64,000 bases of DNA, taken from assembly GCA_002914845.1 (NCBI GenBank), contig JXTC01000043.1, positions 357,809 to 421,808 on the forward strand, read 5' to 3'. This document shows, in pieces, positions 30,559 to 43,103 of the stretch; the first letter of the stretch is position 1; each line of letters starts with the position of its first letter. A program made the translations under genes and the position numbers. This DNA is from Trema orientale. Its lineage: Eukaryota; Streptophyta; Magnoliopsida; Rosales; Cannabaceae. The notes beneath the pieces are model-generated. The model was not told the origin of the DNA. It was given only the letters and a program-made list of their open reading frames with translations, and made no database searches.

Positions 30559-31732
30559 GGACATGACTAGTCCTATTAAAGGAGGAGGGACATATTGGGC
30601 TTGGCTGGGCTGATCTTATTTAATTAACTTCTCTATAAATAATATCTATATGTCCCATACCTTCAACCTAATTAAGGGGGGAAAGCAATTACTTTATTTC
30701 CTTTTAATTTAAGAAGTCAACATATATTTTATTAGTCTTCACAATCCAATGCATAAATGGTGAAAATGAACACTATATTTTATAATTACTTGCCGACATT
30801 TTGGAAGTCTTACGTTCTAGATTAATTACCTGCCGACCCACATTAACAGATAACAATCACTATTATCATATTAAATTAACTATATATATTGGCTAGAATA
30901 TAGCCTTATATATTTATACATGTTAGATTTGTTTTTCTTATTTGTCGAATTTAATTAATGTCAATAATTTATATTATCAAAAAGCATTAAATAAAATAGG
31001 AACACCGTCCTACTCCACAGAGCCACACGTTATTGAAAATGAGTTATAAGAAATTACAAACACTAATCAAATTTAAACAAATAAAAACCGCACGTTTTAT
31101 TTTTTTGCCGCCTTGTGGAATAATGAACTTGTTGGACTTGTTCAGCAAGCGCCACTCATCTTGATTGTTGAACTTCCTTTAAGACTACAAACTGTCTTAT
31201 CGTAAAGAGCACGATAAGGTTATTTAAGACCGCAAACCTTCTTATCCTAAAGAGCAAAATAAGAAGGTCGTTAAAATCAAATAACATTTGATCAAATAAT
31301 TTCTCCCCAAACGGCAGTAACTTTACGCTCAAAAACATATTTTTTCAGATTAGGAATTTATAAAAGTAGAGCAATAATATCTCAGATTCAAAACATTTTT
31401 CAATTCTCAAAAAAGCTCACTTTTCGCGTTTTATATATGTAGAAAAATATAGTGCCATGATCAAGTTGGTCACATTACCTTAAAATAATGTATTTTAGTC
31501 ATTCATGTTTCTTAAAGGAAAATCTGTCCAGTTTGTTCCAACAGAATCTGTTCTGTTGCAATAGTTTGATGCAAAACGTGCTTAACATAAAATCTCATAA
31601 AAATTTAACGTTTTCGTTTTTCTTGAAAGTCTTTGAATTTTTCCTAGATTAAATTCACGTATTTAACCTACTAAAACTCTTAGATAAGCATTTATTTTGA
31701 AAAATGATTTAAAAATCAGAAGATAATTTTAT
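30559..31732. other. Intergenic, nothing recognised
   Basis: AT-rich sequence without family-level coding matches. A small imperfect duplication of CTTATCGTAAAGAGCACGATAA / CTTATCCTAAAGAGCAAAATAA-type sequence lies at 31196-31263. Confidence 0.45.
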
Positions 31733-32084
31733 TTGGTTCGCCTATTTGAATATGTGTATTTGAATGGAAATTGTGGAATGTGTTATAATTAGAATGGGAG
31801 ACATTTGAATGGAAAAAATAGTGGAATGTGTTGTAATTAGAATGGGAGCATTGAAATGGACCATTCAAAAACACCTCCTCCCCTCCATTCTCATTCAAGA
31901 TACAAAAAAACCATTCCAATGGTTAACTTTTTGGATGGACCATTTGAATGGAAAAACTGAATTGTTGAAACAAACACACATTCTAAAAGATCATTTGAAT
32001 GGAAAAACTGAATTGTTGAAACAAACACACATTCAAATAGATTTTTCATTCCAATGGAATGGAATGGTTGAAACAAACAGGGCC
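31733..32084. mobile_element. MITE, family 3, copy 1
   Basis: Starts near TTGGTTCGCCTATTTGAAT and ends GTTGAAACAAACAGGGCC. It aligns along its length with 32181-32540 in the same orientation. Both contain inverted phrases of ATTTGAATGG and CCATTCAAAT and a directly repeated TTGTTGAAACAAACAC segment. The extreme left end is mutated. Confidence 0.65.
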
Positions 32085-32180
32085 TATATATTCTAGGTAT
32101 GGGATAAATCCTTATTTTTTCCCTTATTCTTATCCTCTGTTGAGAACACTCATGAGTTGTATGAATTCTTCACACATTTT

Positions 32181-32540
32181 GGCCCCGTTTGTTTCACCTA
32201 TTTGAATGTGTGTATTTGAATGGAAATTGTGGAATGGGTTATAATTGGAATGGAAGACATTTGAATGGAAAAAATAATGGAATGGGTTATAATTAGAATG
32301 GGAGTATTGGAATGGACCATTCAAAAACATCTCTTCCCCTCCATTCTCATCCAAGACACAAAAATCCATTCAAATAGTTGATGTGACTGATGAACCATTT
32401 GAATGGAAAAACTAAATTGTTGAAACAAACATTCATCCCAAAATACCATTTGAATAGAAAATTTAGAGTTGTTGAAACAAACACCCATTCAAATGAATTT
32501 TTCATTCCAATGGAATGGAATGGGCGAACCAAACGGCCCC
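32181..32540. mobile_element. MITE, family 3, copy 2
   Basis: Terminal inverted repeats are GGCCCCGTTTGTTTCACC at the left and, inverted, GGGGCCGTTTGGTTCGCCC at the right. It is flanked by TTT on both sides (32178-32180, 32541-32543), consistent with a 3-bp duplication as in PIF/Harbinger Tourist-type MITEs. The evidence for the superfamily is weak because the TTT could be chance. Confidence 0.7.
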
Positions 32541-32543
32541 TTT

Positions 32544-35450
32544 CTATCTTTCATAATCCAAATTCTACCCAATCCTAATAAAAACTTCTAAAATCAAATA
32601 CGTATTGTTCAAACCTTTAATACCGATTGTTACAACACATGATAATTTGTTATAATATAAAGGATTGTTCTACAAGTGACTGTTTTGATTTGGCCCAAAT
32701 TACATAGACCTGGCAACACTAAAATACCTAACAATACATATGCACCTTTCCTCTCTTTAAGGCATAATATTTGTATTTTCATAGTCATATATTATGTTTG
32801 GAGAAAGAGAATATTCTTGAAGATATATAGCCCCAAGAGATTATTTTGTGTAATACAGTTGGTGCCCCGGAAAACTACTGTTGAGCACTAGCTGGACATA
32901 GCTTTCAAACTGATCGGACCACATCAATTAATGATTCATTTGATGAGTTTGTTTAAAATGTGAGAGTACGCAGTCTCATGTATATGTTGACCATATAACA
33001 AGCACAATAGAACTTGAAGTGTAGACATTAACACGGGGACTTTTTTCGAAAATCGAAGTTAAAATCGTATTAGAATTAATCGAATAGTATATAATAATTT
33101 ATCCAGAAATTTTAGAATATGAATAACTAGTTGTAGTTTTTTTTTTTTAACTAATTGATTATTTATCTTTAGAGTTAAATATACATATTGATCTATATGT
33201 GTACATCCTAATGAATAATTGTAAAGACTATACTATCAATATATATGTCTTTGCACTTCCTTTGATTTTAATTTTGTCATTAAAAAAAAGACTTTAATTT
33301 TCACCCTTTTTTTTTTTAAAAAAAAAGCTTTAATTTCTTTTTAGTTTTAATATGGTTTTCATGTATCTCTGAGTAAGTAGGTGGGTATTTTGATGGGGGT
33401 GCTTTAATTTTTCATTATTTTCCAAACATTATGGGGCTTCAGACTGGATTATGTTTGTGGCACCCTGTCAGTTTGCAGGGCCTCTTTGGCAACTGGCTTA
33501 ATTTGTGTATATTTGTTTTGGTTTTTCTCGTTAAATTTTTTTTATTCGTACAAATTAGAAAACAAACAACAAACGCAAAGAAACAAGAGAGACGTCCCAA
33601 TTGAGAAATGAAACGCTATAGACCAGTCCATTTTAATTAGAATCTTTGACGGTCTCACTTTCAACAGACGTACGCATGACTCGGTTTGCTTTATAAGATG
33701 AACAATATCTATCCGCAAGACCAGTAGTCAATTTGTTTATTTATTGATTTATTTGGTTTTTCAAAAACCTAATATTAGTCATATTTCTTTTTCTTTTTTC
33801 TTTAAAGGTCAGCATTAGTCAAAAGTAGAATTAGAAAGCTATCATCAAACGCGACATTGAGTTGAAAATTTGTATGCGAGTAGAAGACCATACACACATA
33901 TAAAATATGACAATACCAGTTGAATTTAATATAAATTTAAAAGGTGTCAAAACTAGAATGACACCTCTTAGACAAAAAGCATTTACATTTTATAGTGACA
34001 CTTTCTGTGTCTCAAAAAATATTGAAAATCAATTAAATTTTGACTACTTGCTATGTTAATTTTTTCGATTTAACAATTATCTATTGTTATTTTATTAGAA
34101 AACTTCAATTTAATGATCAAAAGTGAAATTCTAGTCAAATTTAACTAAAGACATGGGTGTTTATTGTAGATATTTTTGGTTCAAGGATGAAACTATAATT
34201 TTAACATAAAACATGAGGTGAAAGTGTAATTTTGCCTATAATTTATACATTAAATAAATCTATCTTTTTTTTCTTTTTCTTTTTCTTTTTTTTTTCCGCC
34301 CAAAATCCCTCGAAGCATATATAGCCCAACTATGTGGGTTTAGATCTGAAGCGAGTAATATCATAATGGTCTAAAGTACGGATAATAACATATATCAACA
34401 TAGATGTGTATTACAAAGGGTATCAAAACTCAAACCCAATCGAAAGTGTGGCTAACGAGAACGTAAAATAGATGTTTGTGACAATTAAAATTTCTTGAAG
34501 CATATGCCAAGAGTAAGCAACAGTCTCATATCACCTAGAGAAAGATAAAGGTGACTTTTCATATTCATCCCTCATAATTTACTTGTTATTGGTTGATCAT
34601 TTCATAGATCCGGTACATAGTAAGTTGAAAACTATCATAAAATGTTACACTGACCACCAGAGTTGAAAATAGTTTTATGCATATAGGAGACTATTATCAT
34701 TTATGATCTATATAATTATAAATATTTTCACACATTGATAAGATGATAAATTGGTGTATTGGTGCTAAAAGGGTGTCTTAAAACACATACTATGATTGTT
34801 TAAGTAGGAGTAAAGTCTTTTCTTCCCTCCTTTTTTTAATAATTTAAAACTATAGTATAGTAGGTGGCAGCAGTGTATACACTACACCGACAAGGAAGCA
34901 CTAGTTTTTGTTTCTTAAGTCGACATTTTTCTTGAATTCCCATGACACTTCATACTCCCATCTGTTTTTTCTGAAAACCACTTAAAACCCTCCGCAAGTC
35001 TATGTTAATTGAATGATAAATATACATGAACCGGGATAATTTTGTTTATATACCAGAACTAGACATGGGTGAGTGAAGAAAAACAACCTTGATGAGAATA
35101 ATATGGTATTCTAAACATAATGATATCGTAATCAAACAATATACGAATTTGACAAAAATTAAATAATCTAAATCTAGCTAATCAAGGGCAGGATTGATAT
35201 ACATCTTCTCTAAGCATTATTTAACAGTTAATAATAAGGGCAGTTAGCTAATCATTCGTTATACATGCCAACAGAAGTACTAAATTATTTTTATTTGGAT
35301 ATTAGATATGATATTTATTTTAAATAAGATTGGGTGGTATATTAATATTGGTATTAGCAATATAAACTAAGGTTTTAATACAAATGAAATGTTAGGTAAG
35401 GTTGTTGGCAAGCTTCCAACAATTGGTTACTCCAAAGCCCAAAACATAGA
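32544..35450. other. Intergenic region upstream of the RLCK gene
   Basis: AT-rich, with long poly-T/A runs at 33135-33150 and 33306-33327. No gene or defined element was seen. The last part should contain the distal promoter of the kinase. Confidence 0.45.
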
Positions 35451-35469
35451 TTGACGCAGCCCCTAAACC

Positions 35470-35470
35470 A

Positions 35471-35502
<32 letters not shown>
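35470..35502. repeat. (GA)n microsatellite in the kinase 5' flank
   Basis: About sixteen GA units about 520 bases before the kinase ATG, followed by CT-rich stretches (35730-35800). GA/CT tracts are common around plant transcription starts, so this may lie in the promoter or 5' UTR. Confidence 0.85.
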
Positions 35503-35505
<3 letters not shown>

Positions 35506-36024
35506 GGTGGAGGATTGAAAATGGTATGCACCTTGTATGCGCACTAACAAAGAAAGAAAAGGAAAGGAAAGCCCACAAAGCCATTTTTGAACCCAAACAA
35601 AACAAAAATTTTATTTTATTTTATTTTTTAAAAAAGAAAAGTTTTCTGGACTCTTGTGGGCCCCACTTCTTCCGCCATGGCCGAAGAGCCATTTGCCCAC
35701 CTCATCTCCCCCCACACCAAACCCATCATTACCTATCAAACAAGTCTCTCTTACTCCTCCACCTCCTCCACCTCCTCCTTCTCCTCCTCTCATTCAACAC
35801 CATTCGTGCCCACTCAAGCAACAGTAGTAGTTTTCTCCATTCACACCAAAACCCATTTCAGATAAAACCCCAAAAAACAAGAGTGTTTTGCTTCATGGGA
35901 AGTTGTTCTTCCGTTCTCTTCTTTTTCACGCCGGTTTTGGCCTCTTTCTTCCGTACAGTTATGAGTGGCTTCTAAACAAGGACTTGGGTTCTTACAAGTT
36001 TTGCGTTTCCGAGTCTTTGGAACA

Positions 36025-39000
36025 ATGGGGAATTGCTGTTGCAGAAGGGAACCTTCGATTTACAGAGTATCATCCAATGCAAAGTCAGGTTGGTGTTCAT
36101 GCAAATCTTTTGTAACTCTTCATGAAAAAGCGTTGTTTTCTGTTAATGGGTTCCCTACAACGTTGGATTTTAGACATGGGTTTGTGTTTTTTTTTTCTCG
36201 TTTTCTTTTTTATTCTCAGTTGATTGAGTTTAGACTTGGATTATTCAAAGTGAACTTGCTCTGTTTTCATCAGAGCTTTTTTTTAGCTCCTTAATATAAT
36301 TCATAGTTTTAGAAGTGTTCCTTTTAATGAAATTTGAGGCTACACAATCATAGTTTTTCCAGTATTAAGTATAGGTAATAACAAAAATCAAAGCTAAAGC
36401 TAAAAGGGTTATCTTAATTATTTATTTTGTTTTTGTTTTTTTGCATTTATTTAAGTGTAGTATGTTCTTAGAATATTACTTTAGAATCTCCTATTATTGT
36501 GTAAGCAAACTTGCAAAGGAGGACAAAAATGAAGAAAGATTTTGAATTTGCGACCACCCATGATGAAGTGGTCCATTTACTTTTCTCATATGCGAAGTGG
36601 GTACTCCTCAGAGTAGTGCGCTGATTCTTATCTAACCATTATTTTCCATTTTGTATTAAAAAAAAAAAAAACACAATATATTATAATCTTTGCTCAAAAG
36701 TCAACATCCTCCTTTCCTTTCTACATTTAAAACTTTCTGCTTTTTCTCAACTTATCCTAAGAAATTTGAGTTATCTACTTTTTGACCCTTTTGCTTATTC
36801 ACAGTTCATATTGCTGATTTCTACACTTGTCTTTTCTTTCTTTTAGCTTATTATATAATTCTTTCCTAAGAATAAAATATCTTAGGAATTGCAAATGGAC
36901 CCTCCATTTAGAAATCGCTATGATCTTTTTGTTGCTCTGAACTAATAGCTTTAAAGCCTTTTTAGTAACTTTGGTTTGAGATTTTAGTATCAGCAAAGTG
37001 GTATATACTTATCGTGTAACTAGATGATGCTAAACTTGGTTATTATTTATTAACGATTAAAAGAGTAATCATAGGACACAGCAAATTTATACTAAAACGT
37101 TACACCCATTACGTGACATTCTTTTAACCACCCATGTTATGTCAAAGTATTACCACATATCACATTTACATGAATAGTCAAAAACTAAAAAGCATGCCAC
37201 AACATTTATTTAATTATTTATTTTACTCTTACGGGAGGGGGAACATAACTGTTTGAGTAAATCTTGTGTGTCTAACAGTACTCGTAATTTTATGCCAATT
37301 TCAGAAATTCGTTAGGCTTACTTGTTACTGGACCATAAATTTTTTTCTTCTTTTCTTCTTCTTCTCTAAATAGGACAAGATTTTTCTTTTTGTACTTATA
37401 GTAAGAAAAGGAGTGAAATTGTTCAATATAGCTAGCTGGTATGATGTGTGCTTTTTGTTCACTCATCTTACTTTCCAGAGTCTCCAAAAGACCAGAGCCC
37501 CTCAGTTAAAACTAGGAAAGATGATAGAAAGTTACCATCAAATCCTGAAGAAGTTGAGAGCTTACGCCGTGATTCTGCAGCGAATCCGTTGATTGCATTC
37601 ACATTCAAAGAACTAAAGATAATGACCGAAAATTTTAGGCCAGATAACATGTTGGGTGGTGGAGGTTTTGGAAGTGTTTACAAAGGCTTCATAAATGATG
37701 ACTTAAGAGAGGGGCTTCCACACCTTCCAGTAGCTGTAAAGGTTCACGATGGTGATAACAGTCATCAAGGACACAGAGAATGGCTGGTAACATTTTGTTC
37801 TCATCTTTCAGTCCATAAGAGAAGGTCAATGAAAATGTTAAAAACGTTAAGAATGCTAAATGTATGACTTATTTTCTTCGTATATAAGCTTGTAAATTGT
37901 ATTAGATACACTAAGTGGTTTGTGTGTTTCTAGGCAGAAGTTATATTTTTGGGGCAGCTCTCTCATCCAAATTTGGTAAAACTGATTGGTTATTGCTGTG
38001 AAGATGAACACCGGGTACTGATATATGAGTACATGGCTCGTGGTAGCGTGGAGAACAATTTGTTTTCAAGTAAGTAGTTTGTGAATTCCCTTTCCTATCA
38101 ATCTAGGGATCCAAACCATTATGATCAATGCAACAATTTACAATTTACTAGCTAAACAATTCTAAGCATTTTATCTTCCTTTCTACATTAGCACCTTACT
38201 TTATCCAAACAACAACATACTTAATTGTACTGCATGATATAGGATTAGCATCACAAGAAATTGATTTTTCTTATGTAATAGGGTTGCCACGCATTTATGA
38301 AACGAGAATTAGTAGAATGAAGTCTAGCAGCTTGAATTGGATACCATTTTCAGATAAAAAGGTAAAGTTAAAAGCCAGAAGGTAGACGTAAAAGTTGCTG
38401 AAGGAGTTGTTCCTCATGATATTTTTTTCAATTTTGACTACATGTGAGACTAGTTCGAAATATATATTCTTTGGTCCCAGAAAAAGCATTAAGAGGACTT
38501 TCTAAACATTTTATAAGACAGAAACTGAGAGATTAAGTAGAATCTAATACAAAGATTGGTTGTTTCCTGAAATCTTAAAAACTTCGAAAGGTTTTGCGTT
38601 AAAAATTTACTAGTGTTTGCACAGTCCATGTTTTAAGATTTTCGATCTGTATAACATACATATCTTATCCACTTTTCAGGAGTATTGCTTCCTTTGCCAT
38701 GGTCCATAAGAATGAAGATAGCATTTGGTGCTGCAAAAGGACTTGCCTTTCTTCATGATGCTGAGAAGCCTGTAATCTATCGCGATTTTAAGACATCTAA
38801 TATTCTGCTAGACCAGGTTCATATCTCTGTCTTTTCCTGAAAAATGACAACCCACTGGGTTACTTAAATTGGTTCATGCTTGTAAAAAGCCTTTATTTTT
38901 TGATGAGACTGTATGGGGGAACTTACAACTTCTATGTGCAAAGAATACATACCAGGCCAGAGTACATAGGCCTTATAGCTAGCTTAGCTAGTCCTTTAAC

Positions 39001-40025
39001 CTGCATGATAAGAGAAAATAAGAGTCAAGTTTATTTGTTCTGTTTACTAAATCAACAAAGCACAAAATGGATGTTAACCAATAGAAATTTGAGTGACAGG
39101 GACTAAATTTCCTGTTGTGGCAAATGCCAACTGCAATAGAAGTTACATAAGTCTTTACTCGGTTCTCCATTTTAATCATAAGTTTCAATAAGTTAACAAA
39201 CTTGGACTAAAATTGTATGGATCATGAAATGATATGATCAAATCAGTTCAATATGGTGTCCTTGACTCCTCGTTTACTTTTTTCATTTAAATTGAATTCC
39301 TGAAACAGGAGTACAATGCAAAGCTCTCTGACTTTGGCCTTGCGAAAGATGGACCAGAGGGTGACAAATCTCATGTTTCTACTCGGATAATGGGAACCTA
39401 TGGGTATGCTGCACCAGAGTATATCATGACAGGTATGCCATATTCCAAGCTCAACATTGTCTACTAGACAGACCTTAAACCACATAGTGATGCATCATTT
39501 CACCTTAACATGTCAAAATAAGTTAGAACAATCAAACGTGGAATTCGCCTTTGCAATTGGCTTTGGGAAATCATTCTTTCTTTGAGTCGCTTCCGGACTG
39601 ACATCATACCTATTTGTTTCTCTGCAGGCCATCTAAGTCCTAGAAGTGATGTTTACAGCTTCGGAGTTGTTCTTCTTGAACTTTTGACGGGAAGAAAGTC
39701 ATTAGACAAGTCGCGGCCAGCTCGGGAACAAAACCTCACAGATTGGGCTATTCCCTTGCTCAAAGAGAAGAAGAAATTACTCAATATCATTGATCCAAGA
39801 CTAGAAGGAGATTATCCCATCAAAGGAGTTCACAAGGCAGCCATGCTATCATATCATTGCTTGAATCGGAACCCAAAGGCGAGGCCTCTGATGAGAGACA
39901 TAGTCGATTCATTGGAGCCTCTGCAAGTCACTAGTGAAGTTTCTGATGAGAAAAATACAGTAACTATTATCACTGCTCAGGTTCCAGTTACTGAAGTGAA
40001 AACGAAAGAAGATACAATGTACTAA
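36025..40025 (+). CDS. PBL16-like: Receptor-like cytoplasmic kinase, RLCK-VII (PBL16-like)
   Basis: Six exons: 36025-36088, 37479-37786, 37934-38069, 38680-38816, 39309-39432, 39628-40025. All are GT-AG and in phase, giving 388 aa. The ATG at 36025 was chosen because it gives [10 protein letters not shown], an N-myristoylation and S-acylation signal typical of PBS1-like kinases at the plasma membrane. The kinase domain shows the Gly loop [11 protein letters not shown] (81-91), VAVK Lys109, YRDFKTSN with catalytic Asp205, DFG Asp223 and the APE motif (250-252). All key residues are present, so an active Ser/Thr kinase is expected. RLCK-VII kinases relay signals from cell-surface receptors. Segments such as [20 protein letters not shown] and [20 protein letters not shown] closely match what I recall of Arabidopsis PBL16 (At5g56460), including the short tail. 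Orthology needs a tree. Intron 1 is 1.39 kb. Confidence 0.95.
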
Positions 40026-40557
40026 TTGACATGGCATTGGCTACTGATCTGTTTCCAATAAGTTTCTTCTTCTCCAAGTAATTTTTGAAGTAGGTATAGA
40101 TTTTGTTGTGTGTATGTGAAACGAATAGATTATACATTTCTTTTTTGTTCTTTTTCTTGTACCATATTTTGATTGAGTAAAACATGGGTTTTATGACTTC
40201 TACCAACTGGGTCTGGGATACTGTAACACAAAGTAAAGATCATTATAAAAGAATATGTTTCCCCTCTAGAATATTAGCTAACAACTTATAATTCACTTTC
40301 ATAGTGAGGAGTATAGAAGTTAAGTTTTTAACTTTTCCTCTGTTTCTTATGTTATATAGTTGAACTCTATTTATCAAGACCCTGGTGAGACCCACAAAAA
40401 TAGAGGTGCTTAGTATTTAACACGTTCGTCCTTAGCAATTCTCTTAAATTAATTGTCAAATGAAAGTTAAACCTGCATTCTTTTATGACTTCTTAATAGA
40501 AAATGTCATGTAACTTCAATACAAGTGCAATAAATATGAAAAAGAATTATGAGCTTT

Positions 40558-40560
<3 letters not shown>
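40026..40560 (+). other. 3' flank of the kinase gene
   Basis: It should hold the 3' UTR. No unambiguous polyadenylation signal could be chosen; the region is T-rich near 40125-40150. Nothing else was recognised. Confidence 0.4.
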
Positions 40561-40593
<33 letters not shown>

Positions 40594-40737
40594 GGGGCTT
40601 AACTAATGACCACCACTTACTACAAATTAAAGGAAAATGACACACACACACACTACCAAAGTTTGAACCCCTGACCCCCCAAACACACACACACATAACC
40701 CTCAAACCTTGGACCAACTGAGCTAGCCCCAACTGGA
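40561..40737 (-). mobile_element. tRNA-derived SINE, copy 1
   Basis: Read on the minus strand it begins GTTGGGGCTAGCTCAGTTGG, a tRNA-like head with box A TAGCTCAGTTGG. Box B is GGTTCAAACTTTGG, followed by a body with TTTTCCTTTAATTTGTAGTA, AGTGGTGGTCATTAGTTAAG and CCCCACTTTTA, then a long poly-A tail (the poly-T at 40561-40587). The body matches the plus-strand SINE at 53780-53983, so this is a family. The head contains (TG)n-like expansions. Confidence 0.8.
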
Positions 40738-40911
40738 CTCAAAAATTTTCAAGAGAAATTAGTGTCGATGTCCTTGTTTTACACCATTTTATTAAATATC
40801 TAGTTTTTTTTCCCCTTTCTTTCCTAATAGCTAAATGACCGAGTATATCCATTTTTCACTTGGGTATAACCACTTATGTTATATCAATTTTAATTTATGT
40901 AATAAGTAAGT

Positions 40912-41082
40912 GGGCGCGTCTACAGTAGGGGCGCCCTTACGTAGGGCCCTGTCTATTCACCGTTGGATGGGAATCTGTATATAAATAGATTCTCCACAGA
41001 TTCCCGTTATTCCCCACAGATTCCCATCCAACGATAATTAAGGCATGACCCTACGTAGGGACGCCCCTACCGTAGCCATCCC
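40912..41082 (+). mobile_element. Foldback MITE, MULE-type (family 1, copy 1)
   Basis: A 171-base element from GGGCGCGTCTACAGTAGGGG to ...CGTAGCCATCCC. Flanks are TAAGTAAGT (40903-40911) and TAAGTATAT (41083-41091), a 9-bp duplication matching at seven positions. The whole element is a near palindrome: the ends pair through TACGTAGGG/CCCTACGTA, and CGTTGGATGGGAATCTGT pairs with its exact inverse downstream. GC content of the ends is far above the surroundings. The reverse-complement copy lies at 53185-53356. Confidence 0.85.
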
Positions 41083-41091
41083 TAAGTATAT

Positions 41092-41911
41092 TATTTTATA
41101 TATTGGGTACATCTTATTTTGTACTTGGTATATTTATTGTCATTTTGTTATATCATTTGAAAAATAGAATTTTACTCAAAAGGGGTCCAAAATCCAATCA
41201 TTTTGCTTTAAGCCGTAAATCATTAGGAAGTTAGGTTCAGTAGCAGTTTTGAAAGATGTTATTAGATTTTTTGAAGTACTTTTTTGGAAGTTTTCTCTAA
41301 TGATAACTGTTATAAAACTAATTTTGTATTATGGAACTGCAATCTATAAAAGAAGCCCACATTTCAAGAGGAAATTAGATTATGTTTTAAAAAAAAGTCC
41401 CAGATCTTTTTAATTTTTTGAAATCCCAGAACGATTTTAAAAATACAATTTTTAGAAATATTTCAAAAATATCACTTTTCACTAATTAATGAGATACTCG
41501 AGATAATTAGATTATTTATCCCAATTAACTTTATTCCAAGTAACTTAATTAGTTATCTCAAATACCTTTAAAATGAATCAATTTTGAGAAAATTAGTATT
41601 TTAAATATTATTTAAAAATGATATTTTCCTAAATAAATTCGGAATTTCTCAAAAATTTTAGCTCATCCGGTACTCAATTTTTCAGTTTATGGACCTAGAT
41701 TTCTGTAAGTAGCCCTTGGATAATTTTAATATGAAAGTGTAGGTATGATAATGATATGCTTATTTTGATTGGCCAAGGGCCGTTTAAATGTTGGACTCCA
41801 CGGAATTTTACATGTCTTTTCAGTTAGAAGCACCTATAGCCAAACTATGTGGTTTGGACACCCCATTTTCCCTTGTATTTGAGCCCTTCCATTTGCCCAC
41901 CAAGAACATGG
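41092..41911. other. Intergenic, nothing recognised
   Basis: AT-rich. Part (about 41100-41345) is similar to 54600-54885 in the same order (GGGTACATCTTATTTTGTAC, AAAGGGTCCAAAATCCA, AGTAGCAGTT), so it is a piece of a dispersed repeat. Confidence 0.55.
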
Positions 41912-41920
41912 TAAGCTATT

Positions 41921-42198
41921 GGGAAATTAACCTGAGTAGTACTAATTTGGAACAAAATGACTTTTTTAGTAATCTTTTTTAAATTAATATTTCTATTAGT
42001 GTCATAAATTATATAACGAGGGGTCAAATAATTTGTGACTATAAAATTATAATTTTTTCTAATAAATAGTCACAAATTATATGACTCTCCGTCATACAGG
42101 GTCACAAAACACTAAATCATTACTAAAAAAGTCATTTTTCAAATCACACTTAAAAAAATCATTTTAGTTAAAATTACTACTATTTATTTCAATTTTCC
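41921..42198. mobile_element. MITE, MULE-type with perfect 9-bp duplication (family 2, copy 3)
   Basis: Starts GGGAAATTAACCTGAGTAGT and ends ...ATTTCAATTTTCC. It is flanked by identical TAAGCTATT at 41912-41920 and 42199-42207. The perfect 9-bp duplication is the Mutator-superfamily hallmark. The interior resembles 17730-17996. Confidence 0.85.
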
Positions 42199-42207
42199 TA
42201 AGCTATT

Positions 42208-43100
42208 TGAATGATTTTGGCTTACATTTTTACGTGTCACCGGACTAGATTTGCTTGTTAACTATTGTTGTGTATCCATGGATGCAGATTTTGGATGCAG
42301 TTAAATCAACTGTAAATTACTAGTGTACAAGAGACTTATTGGAGTGAAAAATGCTACAAATTACAATCTAGAAGCTAGATAAATTTATTTATGTAGTTCT
42401 ATAGTACTTGTGTATGATCGAAATTAGTAGCTTTTATTCCTAAGAACTTTTTACTAAAGTAAATAATTAAAAAGTAGTACTATTTGCTGAGATGATTAGA
42501 TTGCTCCCTCAATTATTTGTTGATAATCAAAGACTTCCTACGAGTATTTGCTAAGAACAATACATGAAAGCAAGGTTCTCCATCATAGTAGCTCCACGTA
42601 GGTCCCACAATGATAAAGGGTCCTGATTGCAAAGTTGCTTGAAAAGCAACTCTAATTAGCAAGCCTCAACTTCCTAGCTAATATTAGAATGTAACGAAAT
42701 CTTTATTTTTCAATTCATAGTGTGAATTATAATAGATCAAGAGTTTTGATCAATGAATTGCAAATGAATCTTCTGTGCAATGATTTGTTTTTTAGTATAT
42801 CTAATTAGGTTTTGGACACTTTTACATATCTTTTAAAAGATAATACCAAAATAAGACCTCCAAAAAATAATTAAAATTTTGTACGTCCTTTGATGGTATC
42901 TTTCTAAATATTTTAGGGCTGGAAAACGTAGTGGTATTTTAGTAAATAAGTAAATCTTTTTTTTTTTTCCTTTTTTGATGGAAGCTATAATTTAACGCAT
43001 TAGATATTTAACACTTGGCAAAATCAGCTTATTGGCAAGTGTGTTTGTACCTAATGCTGTGATTGAGGATTCAAATTTTAATAACTCTATTTTGGATGTT
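42208..43100. other. Intergenic, nothing recognised
   Basis: AT-rich sequence without supported features. Confidence 0.45.
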
Positions 43101-43103
43101 CTC

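Noticed and set aside
35451..35975. 174-codon open frame before the kinase
   Set aside because: It is built from GA and CT low-complexity tracts, overlaps the likely promoter and 5' UTR, and resembles no family.
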